Assembly (NCBI RefSeq): GCF_023156535.1
Contig: NZ_JALNMH010000001.1
Span: 124,001 to 188,000, forward strand
Source of the DNA: Pseudomarimonas salicorniae
GTDB lineage: Bacteria > Pseudomonadota > Gammaproteobacteria > Xanthomonadales > Xanthomonadaceae
Reading direction: 5' to 3'
DNA length: 64,000 nt
Shown here: positions 1 to 8,846 of the stretch, piece after piece
Numbering within the stretch: the first letter of the stretch is position 1
Layout: every line of letters starts with the position of its first letter
Position numbers and translations under genes: made by a program
Notes under the pieces: model-generated
What the model saw: only the letters and a program-made list of their open reading frames with translations
The model's database searches: none
What the model was told of the DNA's origin: nothing

Positions 1-117
1 CAAGCATAGCCCGGAAGCGGCCGCTGCAGACGCCCGCGCCGGCTGGCGATTCAGCCGCCCACGCCACGTTCCGCCGGCTCGGGCGACAATGCACATCCAG
101 TTGCAAGAGGACGCCTC

Positions 118-2877
118 ATGCCCCGCCTGGTCCTGATCGATGGCTCCAGCTACCTGTACCGCGCCTTCCACGCCCTGCCCCCGCTCTCCAATGCGCAGGG
201 CGAGCCGACCGGCGCGCTGTTCGGCGTGGTCAACATGCTGCGCACCACGCGCAAGGAGCAGCCCGACTTCGCCGCCTTCGTGATGGATGCATCGGGTCCG
301 ACCTTCCGCGACGAGCTCTATGCCGAGTACAAGGCGCAGCGACCGCCGATGCCCGATGACCTGCGGGCGCAGATCGATCCGCTGATGAAGATCGTCGAGG
401 CGCTGGGCTTTCCGATCCTGCGCGTCGGCGGAGTCGAGGCCGATGATGTGATCGGCACCCTGGCGCTGGCCGCTGCCGGCGAGGGCATCGAGGTCGACAT
501 CTCGACCTCGGACAAGGATTTCGCCCAGCTGGTGCGGCCCGGGGTGCGCCTGGTCAACACCATGAGCGGCAGCGTGATGGACAGCGAGGCCAAGGTGGTC
601 GACAAGTTCGGCGTGAAGCCGGAGCAGATCGTCGACTACCTCGCCCTGATGGGCGATACCGTGGACAACGTGCCCGGGGTCGAGAAATGCGGACCGAAAA
701 CCGCAGCCAAGTGGCTGGGCCAGTACGGCGATCTCGACAGCGTCATCGCCCACGCCGCGGACATCGGCGGGAAGATCGGCGAGAACCTGCGCGCGGCGCT
801 CGACCGGCTGCCGTTGAACCGGCAGCTGGTCACCATCAAGACCGATGTCGAACTGGACTGCGGGCCAACCGACCTCGACCTGCGCGAGCGCGATGAAGCA
901 GCCCTGCGCGAGCTCTACACCCGCTACGGGTTCACCCAGGCCCTCCGCGAGCTGGACGGAGGCAACGGCGCCGCGACGATCGCCGAGACCGAGCCGGGGA
1001 AAGCCCGCGGCCGCGGCCAGGTCAGCGGCGCGGCGCCTGCCGACGCCCCGGACGCCGCGCTCGCCAAGCCCGGCGAGTACGAGACCGTGCTGGCGATGGA
1101 ACAGCTGGCGCAGTGGATCGACCGCATCCGCAAGGCCGGCTGTTTCGCGTTCGATTGCGAGACCGACTCGCTGGACCCGATGCGCGCCGAGCTGGTCGGG
1201 CTGAGTCTTGCCGTCGAACCGGGCAAGGCCGCCTACGTGCCGGTTGCGCACGCCTTCCCCGGCGCGCCCGAGCAGCTGAAGAAGGAGGCCGTTCTGGACG
1301 CGCTCCGCTCGGTGCTGGAGGACCCGGAGATCGGCAAGATCGGCCAGCACGGCAAGTACGACCTGCATGTGCTGCGTCGCTGCGGCGTCGAGGTGCAGGG
1401 CTATCGCGAGGACACCCTCCTGGAGAGCTTCGTCTGGCACAGCGCCGGCCTGCGCCACGACATGGACTCGCTGGCCCAGCGCTACCTCGGCTACGCCACC
1501 ATCAAGTACGAGGAGGTCTGCGGCAAGGGCGCCAAGCAGATCAGCTTTGCCGACGTCGAGCTGGAGCGCGCGACCGCCTATGCCGCCGAGGATGCCGACA
1601 TCACCCTGCGCCTCCACCGGGTGCTGTCGGACAAGCTGGCATCCGAACCGGCGCTGGAGAAGGTCTACCGCGAGATCGAGATGCCGCTGGTGCCGGTGTT
1701 GGCGCGGATCGAGGCCAACGGCGTGCGCATCGACGCCGACGAGCTGCGCCGGCAGAGCCAGGCGCTGGGCAAGCGCATGGGCGAGATCCAGAAGCAGTCC
1801 TTCGAGATCGCCGGGCGCAATTTCAATCTCGACTCACCCAAGCAGCTGCAGGCCCTGCTGTTCGACGAGCTCGGCCTGCCCGCCGTGGTCAAGACGCCCA
1901 AGGGCCAGCCGAGCACCAACGAGGAGGCGCTGGAGGCGATCGCCGACCAGCACGAGCTGCCGCGCCTGATCCTCGAGCACCGCGGCCTGCACAAGCTGCG
2001 CAGCACCTATACCGAGAAGCTGCCGGAGATGATCAATCCGGACACCGGCCGGGTGCACACCAGCTACCACCAGGGCGGCGCCGCCACCGGCCGCCTGTCG
2101 TCCACCGACCCCAACCTGCAGAACATCCCGATCCGCACCGAGGACGGCCGGCGTATCCGCACCGCCTTCGTCGCCCCCGAGGGACGGCGCATCGTGGCCT
2201 GCGACTACTCGCAGATCGAGCTGCGGATCATGGCCCACCTCTCCGAGGACCCCGGCCTGCTGTCCGCCTTCGAGAGCGGCCAGGACATTCACCGGGCCAC
2301 CGCTGCCGAGGTCTTCGGCGTGCCGCTGGAGCAGGTCGACGGCAACCAGCGCCGCGCGGCCAAGGCGATAAACTTCGGTCTGATGTACGGCATGGGCGCC
2401 TTCGGGCTGGCCCGCCAGCTGGGCATCTCCCGCGGCGAGGCGCAGGACTACATCGCGCTGTACTTCGCCCGCTATCCCGGCGTGCAGCGCTACATGGAGA
2501 CGGTCCGCCAGCAGGCCCGCGACAAGGGCTATGTCGAGACCGTGTTCGGCCGCCGGCTGCACCTGCAGGAGATCCACTCGCGCAACCAGGGCCAGCGCGC
2601 CGGCGCCGAGCGCGCTGCGATCAACGCCCCGATGCAGGGTACCGCCGCCGACATCATCAAGCGCGCCATGTGCAGCGTCGACGCCTGGCTCGCCGACCAC
2701 CGCGGGCAGGCGCTGATGATCATGCAGGTGCACGATGAGCTGGTCTTCGAGGTCGACGCCGACTTCGTCGACCCGCTGCTCGACGCGGTCAAGGCACGCA
2801 TGCAGGAGGCGGCGAAACTGCGTGTTCCGCTGGTGGTCGATGCCGGGGTCGGGGCGAACTGGGACGAGGCCCACTGA
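118..2877 (+). CDS. polA: DNA polymerase I
   Basis: Full-length DNA polymerase I (919 aa), which fills gaps, removes RNA primers and repairs DNA in the cytoplasm. Three domains follow in order: an N-terminal 5'-3' exonuclease (about 1-290), a 3'-5' proofreading exonuclease (about 320-510) that keeps its acidic DxE at D346/E348, and the polymerase domain. Polymerase motif A (DYSQIELR, D696), the O-helix RRAAK lysine (K749) and motif C (HDE, D873/E874) are all intact, so all three activities are expected. The ATG follows an AAGAGGA ribosome-binding site. The M48 protease gene converges on it from the other strand about 40 bases downstream. Length is typical of the family. Confidence 0.98.
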   Translation: MPRLVLIDGSSYLYRAFHALPPLSNAQGEPTGALFGVVNMLRTTRKEQPDFAAFVMDASGPTFRDELYAEYKAQRPPMPDDLRAQIDPLMKIVEALGFPILRVGGVEADDVIGTLALAAAGEGIEVDISTSDKDFAQLVRPGVRLVNTMSGSVMDSEAKVVDKFGVKPEQIVDYLALMGDTVDNVPGVEKCGPKTAAKWLGQYGDLDSVIAHAADIGGKIGENLRAALDRLPLNRQLVTIKTDVELDCGPTDLDLRERDEAALRELYTRYGFTQALRELDGGNGAATIAETEPGKARGRGQVSGAAPADAPDAALAKPGEYETVLAMEQLAQWIDRIRKAGCFAFDCETDSLDPMRAELVGLSLAVEPGKAAYVPVAHAFPGAPEQLKKEAVLDALRSVLEDPEIGKIGQHGKYDLHVLRRCGVEVQGYREDTLLESFVWHSAGLRHDMDSLAQRYLGYATIKYEEVCGKGAKQISFADVELERATAYAAEDADITLRLHRVLSDKLASEPALEKVYREIEMPLVPVLARIEANGVRIDADELRRQSQALGKRMGEIQKQSFEIAGRNFNLDSPKQLQALLFDELGLPAVVKTPKGQPSTNEEALEAIADQHELPRLILEHRGLHKLRSTYTEKLPEMINPDTGRVHTSYHQGGAATGRLSSTDPNLQNIPIRTEDGRRIRTAFVAPEGRRIVACDYSQIELRIMAHLSEDPGLLSAFESGQDIHRATAAEVFGVPLEQVDGNQRRAAKAINFGLMYGMGAFGLARQLGISRGEAQDYIALYFARYPGVQRYMETVRQQARDKGYVETVFGRRLHLQEIHSRNQGQRAGAERAAINAPMQGTAADIIKRAMCSVDAWLADHRGQALMIMQVHDELVFEVDADFVDPLLDAVKARMQEAAKLRVPLVVDAGVGANWDEAH

Positions 2878-2917
2878 GGCCTGGAAACGGGAAGGCCGCG
2901 CCCGGACCGGTTCCGGT

Positions 2918-4897
2918 CTAGTGGCGGTCGGCCTGGTGGCGCGGCCGTGCCCGCTGCTCCACCACCGGCGGCAGCGGGCAATGCAGGCAGGCGCAGACGG
3001 CGCGTATCAGCTCGGACTCGTCGACGCTGATACGACCATCGTGGCTGATCGCCACCACCATGCCCTCGATCAGCAGCTGCTTGCCGTGCGGGTCGAGCCG
3101 GTCAAGTTCGGCCAGCGCCTTGTCCATCGCCGGAATCCACTGCCGCGGCGGCGCGAACTCGAAGCGCTCGCTGGGCAGCACGGCCAGCAGGCCGGCGATG
3201 TAGGCCCGCCGCATGGGCTCGGGGTCGTCGTAGCCGTAGCTGACCAGCACCGCGAACAGGTCCGACAGTGCAGGCTTGCAGTCGGCCAGCTTGCGCTTCC
3301 CGGCGGCGCGATAGCGGGCCGGCTCCAGAGCCTCGACCACCTGGGTCTGCAGCATCTTCGACAGGCAGTAGTCGAACAGGCTGACCTTGCCGTCGATGTG
3401 GACCAGGCGCTGGGCACACTTGACCAGATCCATCAGCGCCTCCCGCGACTGCCGGCGCAGGGCGGGAAAGGTCAGCGCCGCCATCGGCAGGCGCAGGCTG
3501 GGGTGCAGGGACTCGCAGTGCGGCAGGTACTCGCTGACCCGGTCCGCGGCGTCCTCGTCGAGCACCACCGCAACTTCCGCCAGCTGCCGGGCGCGAATCG
3601 CGCGGTCGCGATCGAGCAGCAGGGCCAGCAGCACTGCGGCCGCGCGCTGCGCGTCGCGGGCAGCATCGGTCAGCGCCTCCGGCATCAGCCGGTGCAGACC
3701 CGAGGCGCGACGGGTGTCGTCGCCGATCGGCTGGGCGATGCGCGCGGCGGTGGTTCCGGGCACCGGCCGCAGTTGGCTGTCGGCCTTGGGCAGCACGTTG
3801 ACCGCTCCGATCGATGCATCCCCGGCAAGGCCCAGGGTCACGTCCTCGTCCAGGCCTGAAGGCGGCTGCGCATCCCAGCGCTGGCTCAGCTCGGCCAGCC
3901 GGCTGTCGTTGAAGGCCGGATCAAGCACGCGTATGCGCTCGACCAGCGGCGGGTGCGTGGCGAACCAGGAGGAGTAGCCGCGCCACTCGCCGAACAGCAT
4001 GTGGCTGACCTCCTCGGCGTGCGCGTTCTGCAGGCCCGAGCCTTCGGCCAGACCGGCGATCTTCTTCAGCGCCCCGGCGAGCCCGGCGCTCTGCCGGGTG
4101 AACTGCACCGCGCTGGCATCGGCCAGCACCTCACGCGAGCGGGCGATGCCCGCCTTGATCAGTCGGGCGAAGAACACGCCGACCGCGCCGACCACCAGCA
4201 GGCCCAGCCCGCCCACCACCAGCGGCGCGGCGTTTCGTGAGTTGCCGCGGCCGACGTGGAGCAGCTGGCGTCCCAGCACACCGATCACCACGATGCCGAA
4301 CAGCAGCCCGAGCAGGCGCATGTTAAGACGCATGTCGCCATTGAGGATATGGCTGAACTCGTGGGCCACCACGCCCTGAAGCTCGTCGCGATTGAGCTTC
4401 TCCAGCGCGCCGCGGGTGACCGCCACCGCCGCGTCGCTGGGCGAATAGCCGGCCGCAAAGGCATTGATCGCCGGCTCCTTGTCGAGCACGAAGATGGCCG
4501 GCACCGGCAGACAGGCGGCGATGGCCAGCTCCTCGACCACGTTGCGCAGTCGACGGTCGTGCGGATCCATGCAGTCGGCCTGCACCTCCCGCCCCCCGAG
4601 CAGCCGGGCGACCTCGGCACCGCCGCGGCGCAGCGAGCGACTGCGATACCAGGACGCAGCGAGAATCAGCAGGAGAACGGCAACCGCCACACCAAGAAGC
4701 ACCTCGCCCTGCCCTGCCAGCCAGCCCGCGGCGCCGCCCGCCGCGAGCACGCCATCGCGGTCCATCAGGGCAAGGCAGAGGAGGACCACCGCCGAAACGG
4801 CCGCCACCACCGCCACGATGGCGGCGGCGAACAGCATGACCAGCCTGCGCGTGGCGCGACGCGCACTTTCCTGGCGCTGGAAGAAATTGCCGGTCAT
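2918..4897 (-). CDS. M48 family membrane metallopeptidase
   Basis: Membrane-bound zinc peptidase of 659 aa. Two N-terminal transmembrane segments lie at about residues 20-45 and 60-82. The zinc motif HEFSH is at 179-183, with a downstream acidic ligand region (REVLADAS). Further hydrophobic segments follow, then a long C-terminal helical domain of about 300 aa that HtpX-type M48 proteins lack. The chosen ATG (4897) lies just after the lemA stop, with a gap of about 10 bases, so the two are co-transcribed. A longer in-frame start at 4948 would overlap lemA and is less likely. Pairing of LemA with an M48 peptidase is a recurrent bacterial arrangement. Substrates are unknown; envelope quality control is an inference. 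Confidence 0.9.
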   Translation of the reverse strand: MTGNFFQRQESARRATRRLVMLFAAAIVAVVAAVSAVVLLCLALMDRDGVLAAGGAAGWLAGQGEVLLGVAVAVLLLILAASWYRSRSLRRGGAEVARLLGGREVQADCMDPHDRRLRNVVEELAIAACLPVPAIFVLDKEPAINAFAAGYSPSDAAVAVTRGALEKLNRDELQGVVAHEFSHILNGDMRLNMRLLGLLFGIVVIGVLGRQLLHVGRGNSRNAAPLVVGGLGLLVVGAVGVFFARLIKAGIARSREVLADASAVQFTRQSAGLAGALKKIAGLAEGSGLQNAHAEEVSHMLFGEWRGYSSWFATHPPLVERIRVLDPAFNDSRLAELSQRWDAQPPSGLDEDVTLGLAGDASIGAVNVLPKADSQLRPVPGTTAARIAQPIGDDTRRASGLHRLMPEALTDAARDAQRAAAVLLALLLDRDRAIRARQLAEVAVVLDEDAADRVSEYLPHCESLHPSLRLPMAALTFPALRRQSREALMDLVKCAQRLVHIDGKVSLFDYCLSKMLQTQVVEALEPARYRAAGKRKLADCKPALSDLFAVLVSYGYDDPEPMRRAYIAGLLAVLPSERFEFAPPRQWIPAMDKALAELDRLDPHGKQLLIEGMVVAISHDGRISVDESELIRAVCACLHCPLPPVVEQRARPRHQADRH

Positions 4898-4907
4898 GCC
4901 GGGGCGA

Positions 4908-5504
4908 TCAGCCGAAGGACACCCTCGGTGCCTCGCGCTTGTGCGCATCGGCGATGGCGATTTCCAGCGGCGCCGCCATGGGGAAGCCGAAGCCGCCCGC
5001 GAACAGGTTCGCCGGGAAGGTCTCGCGCCGGTTGTTGTAGGTCATCACCTGGTCGTTATAGGCCTGACGGGCGAAGGCCACCTTGTTCTCGGTCGAGGTC
5101 AGCTCCTCGTTGAGCTGCATCATCGTGGTGTTGGCCTTGAGGTCCGGATAGGCCTCGGACAGCGCGAACAGCTTGCCCAGGGTCTGGGTCAGCGCATTCT
5201 CGGCGCCTGCCAGCTGCTGCATCGCCTGCGCCTCGCCAGCATGGCCCTTGGCCGCGTCGCTGGCCTGCATGGCCGCGTTGCGGGCGCGGATCACCGCCTC
5301 CAGCGTGTCCTTCTCGTGGCTGAGGTAGGCCTTGGCGGTTTCCACCAGATTGGGAATCAGATCGTGACGACGGTGCAGCTGGACGTCGATCTGCGCGTAG
5401 GCATTGCGGAATCCGTTGCGTGCCCGGATCAGCCCGTTGTAGAGGCCAACCAGCCACAGGCCGATCCCGACAAGCAGGACAACGATGATGATCAGTCCAG
5501 TCAT
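4908..5504 (-). CDS. lemA: LemA family protein
   Basis: LemA-family protein of 198 aa. It has one N-terminal transmembrane helix (about residues 3-22, LIIIVVLLVGIGLWLVGLYN) followed by the conserved helical region with YAQIDVQLHRRHDLIPNLV. The second in-frame ATG (5504) was chosen because AAGGGGG sits 8 bases before it; the upstream ATG at 5519 has no such site. LemA proteins are membrane-anchored helical bundles with the bulk of the protein outside the cytoplasm, and their exact role is unresolved. It is the first gene of a two-gene unit with the M48 peptidase. Confidence 0.93.
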   Translation of the reverse strand: MTGLIIIVVLLVGIGLWLVGLYNGLIRARNGFRNAYAQIDVQLHRRHDLIPNLVETAKAYLSHEKDTLEAVIRARNAAMQASDAAKGHAGEAQAMQQLAGAENALTQTLGKLFALSEAYPDLKANTTMMQLNEELTSTENKVAFARQAYNDQVMTYNNRRETFPANLFAGGFGFPMAAPLEIAIADAHKREAPRVSFG

Positions 5505-5621
5505 GACAGCCCCCTTCATGCTGATGGAACAAAGCTAACAGCGTTTGGCGGCACCCGGTAGGGTGAACGCCCTGCACGGCAGCGCAACGCGGTGGCGGGC
5601 TTGCCGGTTTAGAATCTTCGC

Positions 5622-6875
5622 ATGCCCGACCGCCGCCTTCCCTCCGTACCGCTTGATGCACCCAGACGCCTTCGCGCCCGGCTCGTGACGCTTGCGCTGG
5701 TCCTGATCTCCCCCTGGGCCGTTTCGGCCGAACCCGTCGCCGCCCCCGGAAGCAGCGCCCCGAAGGACCTCGCTCCCCTCGTGCGCTACGCCGATGGGCT
5801 CGCGCAGTCGGTGGTCACGCGGGGCAAGGTGGTCGGCATGGCGGTGGCCATCATTCACGAAGATCGCGTGCTGCTGCAGCGCGGCTACGGCGTCGTCGAG
5901 GCCGGCAAGAGCGAACAGGTCAGCGCCGAGACGGTATTCCGGCTGGCCTCGCTGTCCAAGGCCTTCGCCGGCACGCTGGCCGGCCTCCTGGTTGACGAGG
6001 GCGCACTGCGCTGGGAGTCGAGGGTGGTCGATCCGTTTCCCTCCTTCGCCCTGAATCGCGCCGGCGCGGCCCAGCGGGTCACGCTGCGCGACATCCTCAG
6101 CCATCGGATGGGCCTGCCCTTCCACACCTACGACCGTGATCTCGAGGCCGACGAGCCCTACCCCCTTCTCGCTGCGAAGCTCGCCGAAGCCCCGGCCACC
6201 TGCGACCCCGGCGATTGCTACGGCTACCAGAACATCGCCTTCAGCCTGGTCTCGGACCTGGTCTTCGCGGCCACCGGTGACTTCTTCACCCACCAGGTCG
6301 AACGGCGCATCTTCCATCCGCTCGAGATGTACTCCAGCACGTACGGACGCGATGCGCTGGAGGCGAGCGAGAGCTGGGCGCGTCCCCACGTCCGCGGGCG
6401 GCGCGGCTGGGTGTCGGTGCGCCCGAAAGAGAACTACTACCGCGTGCCGCCCGCCGCCGGCGTCAATGCCAGCGTCGCGGACATGGCGCGCTGGATGATC
6501 GCCCACACGGGAGGCCGACCCGATGTGCTCCACCCCGACCTGCTCGCCGACCTCCACGCGCCTCAGGTCAAGACGCCGAACGAGCTGCGCCGTCATGGCT
6601 GGCGCGGCGCCCGGGTGCGCGATGCGGACTACGCCACCGGCTGGCGCGTGTTCGACTACGCCGGGCGCACCCTGGTATTCCATGCCGGCGCGGTGCAGGG
6701 CTATCGCGCCATGCTCGGCATGTTTCCCGGCTCGCGCTTCGGCATCGTGGTGCTCTGGAACTGTGAGTCGTCCGCGCCCTCCGGCCTGATGCCGGCCGTG
6801 CTTGATCGCTACCTCGGCCTGCCGAGCCGCGACTGGACGGGCCTCGAGAAGGCGCCGAAGCAGCGCGAGCGCTAG
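5622..6875 (+). CDS. Secreted serine hydrolase, beta-lactamase/PBP-like (class C fold)
   Basis: Secreted serine hydrolase (417 aa) of the beta-lactamase/esterase superfamily. The N-terminus has a basic stretch, then a hydrophobic core ending in VSA, a typical Sec signal peptide (about 1-36). All three active-site motifs are visible: SLSK (S110/K113), the YQN tyrosine motif (Y202-N204) and HAG (H354-G356) in place of KTG, as is common in class C-like esterases and D-aminopeptidases. The substrate cannot be told from sequence; it could act on peptidoglycan peptides, esters or beta-lactams. The gene stands alone. Its TAG stop is part of a CTAG that marks the left end of a degenerate MITE. Confidence 0.88.
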   Translation: MPDRRLPSVPLDAPRRLRARLVTLALVLISPWAVSAEPVAAPGSSAPKDLAPLVRYADGLAQSVVTRGKVVGMAVAIIHEDRVLLQRGYGVVEAGKSEQVSAETVFRLASLSKAFAGTLAGLLVDEGALRWESRVVDPFPSFALNRAGAAQRVTLRDILSHRMGLPFHTYDRDLEADEPYPLLAAKLAEAPATCDPGDCYGYQNIAFSLVSDLVFAATGDFFTHQVERRIFHPLEMYSSTYGRDALEASESWARPHVRGRRGWVSVRPKENYYRVPPAAGVNASVADMARWMIAHTGGRPDVLHPDLLADLHAPQVKTPNELRRHGWRGARVRDADYATGWRVFDYAGRTLVFHAGAVQGYRAMLGMFPGSRFGIVVLWNCESSAPSGLMPAVLDRYLGLPSRDWTGLEKAPKQRER

Positions 6876-7093
6876 GCCGCCTCTCCACAAGTCCTGCACC
6901 CCGCGTTGCCGCAGCGCGCGCGCCCGGGCAACCGCGGCGGTGCCACGTGCGGGCAGGTCGAAGGCGGCCGCCGGCGCGCACGTCGAAGCAATCGGGGCAG
7001 GATGGTGCAGCCATGCAGCCATATCGCGTCCCGCGTCCTGATCGACGCCACAACCCGGCACGGTGCGGAACGCCGGACCGGCCGGGAGTCTTC
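6876..7093. repeat. Degenerate MITE-like element, copy 2
   Basis: About 218 bases. The left end (CCTCTCCACAAGTCC, then CCCCGCGTTGCCGC) matches the left end of the element between gcvH and gcvT. The inner GGTGCCACGT and GTGCAGCCAT blocks and the right end (CGCCGGAC..GGAGTCTTC) can also be aligned with that copy. It begins directly after a CTAG that contains the TAG stop of the serine hydrolase; CTAG fits the YTAR target of IS5-type transposases. There is no coding capacity. It is more diverged than copy 1, so it is probably an older insertion. Confidence 0.6.
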
Positions 7094-7116
7094 GCAGGCC
7101 TGCCCTGAAACGGCAA

Positions 7117-7136
7117 CGCCGCGGAAGACCGCGGCG
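7117..7136 (-). terminator. Candidate terminator hairpin of the H1-like gene
   Basis: Perfect 8-bp stem CGCCGCGG/CCGCGGCG with a 4-base loop, 74 bases after the stop of the H1-like gene. On the minus strand it is followed by TTGCCGTTT, only a weak T tract, so intrinsic termination is possible but not certain. The rest of the gap up to 7209 shows no feature I recognise. Confidence 0.45.
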
Positions 7137-7209
7137 CTGGGTGAAGGGAAGACCGCCATTCCCCGCCCGGGCGACGGGGAAGGGGCGGCAGGCAACGAGA
7201 CGCTTCCGC

Positions 7210-7767
7210 TTAGAGCGGAGACGCCATCGGAGCCGGCGCGGCGGGAGCCGCTTCGGGCTTGGCTGCCTTCTTGCGTGCAGCCTTCTTCGGAGCCTTCTTG
7301 GCAGCCTTCTTCGGAGCCGCCTTCTTGGCCGCGGGCTTCTTGGCAGCAGCCTTCTTCTTCGGAGCGGCCTTCTTGGTCGCCTTCTTGGCGACCTTCTTCA
7401 CCGCCTTCTTGGCAGCGGCCTTCTTGGCGCCACCTTTCTTGGCTGCGACCTTCTTCGTCGCACCCTTCTTGGCAGCACCCTTCTTGGCAGCGGCCTTCTT
7501 GGTCGCCTTCTTCGCCGACTTCTTCACCGCCTTCTTGGCGGCGGTCTTCTTGGCGGCAGCCTTCTTCACTACCTTCTTGGTTGCCTTCTTGGCGGCAGTC
7601 TTCTTCGCTGCAGCCTTCTTGGCTACCTTCTTGGTTGCCTTCTTGGCCGCGGTCTTCTTGGCAGCGACCTTCTTCGGCGCGGCCTTCTTGGCGGCGCTCT
7701 TCTTCGCTACCTTCTTTGCCGCCTTCTTGGCGGCCGGTTTCTTCGCACTTGCTTTCTTGGTGGCCAT
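7210..7767 (-). CDS. Lysine/alanine-rich histone H1-like DNA-binding protein
   Basis: Protein of 185 aa composed almost entirely of Lys/Ala repeats ([12 protein letters not shown], with occasional Val, Gly, Pro, Ser) and ending in a short Ala/Pro-rich acidic-neutral tail ([15 protein letters not shown]). Such tails resemble the C-terminal domain of eukaryotic H1 and are found in bacterial H1-like nucleoid proteins, where they bind DNA non-specifically. The ATG at 7767 is preceded by GAGGG. The low-complexity coding DNA (GCCTTCTTGGC units on the plus strand) keeps many alternative frames open; only this frame gives a recognisable protein. Repeat number probably varies between strains. Transcription is predicted from a strong promoter about 255 bases upstream. 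Confidence 0.85.
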   Translation of the reverse strand: MATKKASAKKPAAKKAAKKVAKKSAAKKAAPKKVAAKKTAAKKATKKVAKKAAAKKTAAKKATKKVVKKAAAKKTAAKKAVKKSAKKATKKAAAKKGAAKKGATKKVAAKKGGAKKAAAKKAVKKVAKKATKKAAPKKKAAAKKPAAKKAAPKKAAKKAPKKAARKKAAKPEAAPAAPAPMASPL

Positions 7768-7830
7768 AACGCCCTCGCTCTTCGTCAGTGGGACTTGCTG
7801 GTGCCCGGTGCGGCGGGGAGGCCGCATACG

Positions 7831-7865
7831 AAGACGCCCGCAGTTCCCTTCACTGCGGGCGTCTT
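7831..7865 (-). other. Hairpin in the leader of the H1-like gene
   Basis: Perfect 14-bp inverted repeat (AAGACGCCCGCAGT / ACTGCGGGCGTCTT) with a 7-base loop, 64 bases before the ATG of the H1-like gene. No T tract follows on either strand, so it is not a canonical terminator. It would form a very stable structure in the predicted 5' leader and may affect mRNA stability or translation. Confidence 0.5.
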
Positions 7866-8029
7866 GCGTCTGGTGGCGAAGACCGGCTGCCGGAACCGCT
7901 GGCAGAAATCGGAGGAGAAAAAGCCGCTCTCTTCGATGTCGAAGGGGATCGCGTCCGAAAAACCGCGTTTGCCGTAGAGCTTGCTTCGTTCTCTATTCAC
8001 CGCTCTTCGCAGTCAGGTCTGCTGGGCGA

Positions 8030-8079
8030 AAGCTAATCACGTGAAATTCCACTGTCAACAAGTCAAGTCATTTTTTTTT
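8030..8079 (-). promoter_or_regulatory. Strong sigma70-type promoter with A-tract for the H1-like gene
   Basis: On the minus strand TTGACA (8053-8058) and TAGCTT (8030-8035) are separated by exactly 17 bases. A run of nine A (8071-8079 as T on plus) lies at about -48 to -56, where an UP element would sit. The surrounding 8030-8160 is clearly AT-richer than the rest of the window. The transcript start would be near 8023, giving a leader of about 255 bases. The remaining gap (8080-8330) contains an inverted repeat CCGGAAC/GTTCCGG (8191-8197, 8215-8221) and nothing else I can name. Confidence 0.6.
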
Positions 8080-8330
8080 CAGGCTTCGCGACCGATGTTC
8101 TTGCCGCCCCGGAAAACGCACCGGAATTACATAACATACAGATACACTTGGATTCTTCGCAAGCCGCGATTTTCCTTGCTGCCAGAGTTTCCGGAACGAT
8201 CTACATGCTAAGTGGTTCCGGGACGGCCGGCCGAACAGGCACACCGAACACAGTCGCGCGGAATGGCGCAGCGCAACAGCCTCGACGCGCGGATTTGCGC
8301 GGAAGTGCGCGGACCTTTCGGCGTCGGCAC

Positions 8331-8360
8331 AAAGAAAAACCGCGGCCGAGGCCGCGGTTT
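8331..8360 (-). terminator. Rho-independent terminator of gcvH
   Basis: On the minus strand AAACCGCGGCC and GGCCGCGGTTT form an 11-bp stem, followed by TTCTTT. It lies 28 bases after the gcvH stop, a textbook intrinsic terminator. Confidence 0.88.
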
Positions 8361-8387
8361 CCGGAGAGCACCGCGCTGCTCGACCGA

Positions 8388-8777
8388 CTACTCGTCCTCG
8401 ATCTGCTCGGCGTACTCGTCCGGACCGAGGAGCTCGTCGAGCTGGGAGGCGTCGTCGGCCTGGATCACGCAGATCCATCCGTCGCCGAAGGCATCCGAGT
8501 TGATCGTCTCGGGCGCATCGGTCAGCGCGTCGTTGACCGCGACCACCTTGCCGGAGACCGGGGCGTAAACGTCGGACGCCGCCTTGACCGATTCGACGAC
8601 GGCGACGCCGTTGCCGGCCTCGACCTGGTCTCCGACATCGGGCAACTCGACGTAAACCAGGTCGCCCAGCGCGTTCTGCGCATGGTCGGAAATGCCGACG
8701 GTCACCCGCCCGCCGTCTTCGAGGCGTGCCCACTCGTGCGACTTCAGGAATTTCAGATCACCGGGGATTTCTTTCAT
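8388..8777 (-). CDS. gcvH: Glycine cleavage system H protein
   Basis: Lipoyl carrier protein of the glycine cleavage complex (129 aa), which shuttles the aminomethyl group between the P, T and L proteins. The lipoyl-attachment lysine is K65 in [14 protein letters not shown], the family signature. The C-terminus is acidic and slightly extended ([16 protein letters not shown]). The ATG at 8777 gives the canonical [16 protein letters not shown] start; longer upstream frames run into the repeat element. It lies downstream of gcvT on the same strand, but 337 bases containing a MITE now separate them. gcvP is not in the window. Confidence 0.97.
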   Translation of the reverse strand: MKEIPGDLKFLKSHEWARLEDGGRVTVGISDHAQNALGDLVYVELPDVGDQVEAGNGVAVVESVKAASDVYAPVSGKVVAVNDALTDAPETINSDAFGDGWICVIQADDASQLDELLGPDEYAEQIEDE

Positions 8778-8846
8778 GACGCGCTCACTGGCTGGGAAGG
8801 GAACGGCTGGCGATTGTATACGAGCAGGGTGCCTGGGCCGCGCGGC

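Noticed and set aside
1113-2738. 541-codon frame inside polA in another frame
   Set aside because: Shadow of polA; the product is Arg/Ala/Pro-rich with no motifs.
7785-8000. 71-codon minus-strand frame (GTG start) in the leader of the H1-like gene
   Set aside because: No good ribosome-binding site, runs through the 14-bp hairpin, and no recognisable features. A leader peptide cannot be excluded but is not supported.
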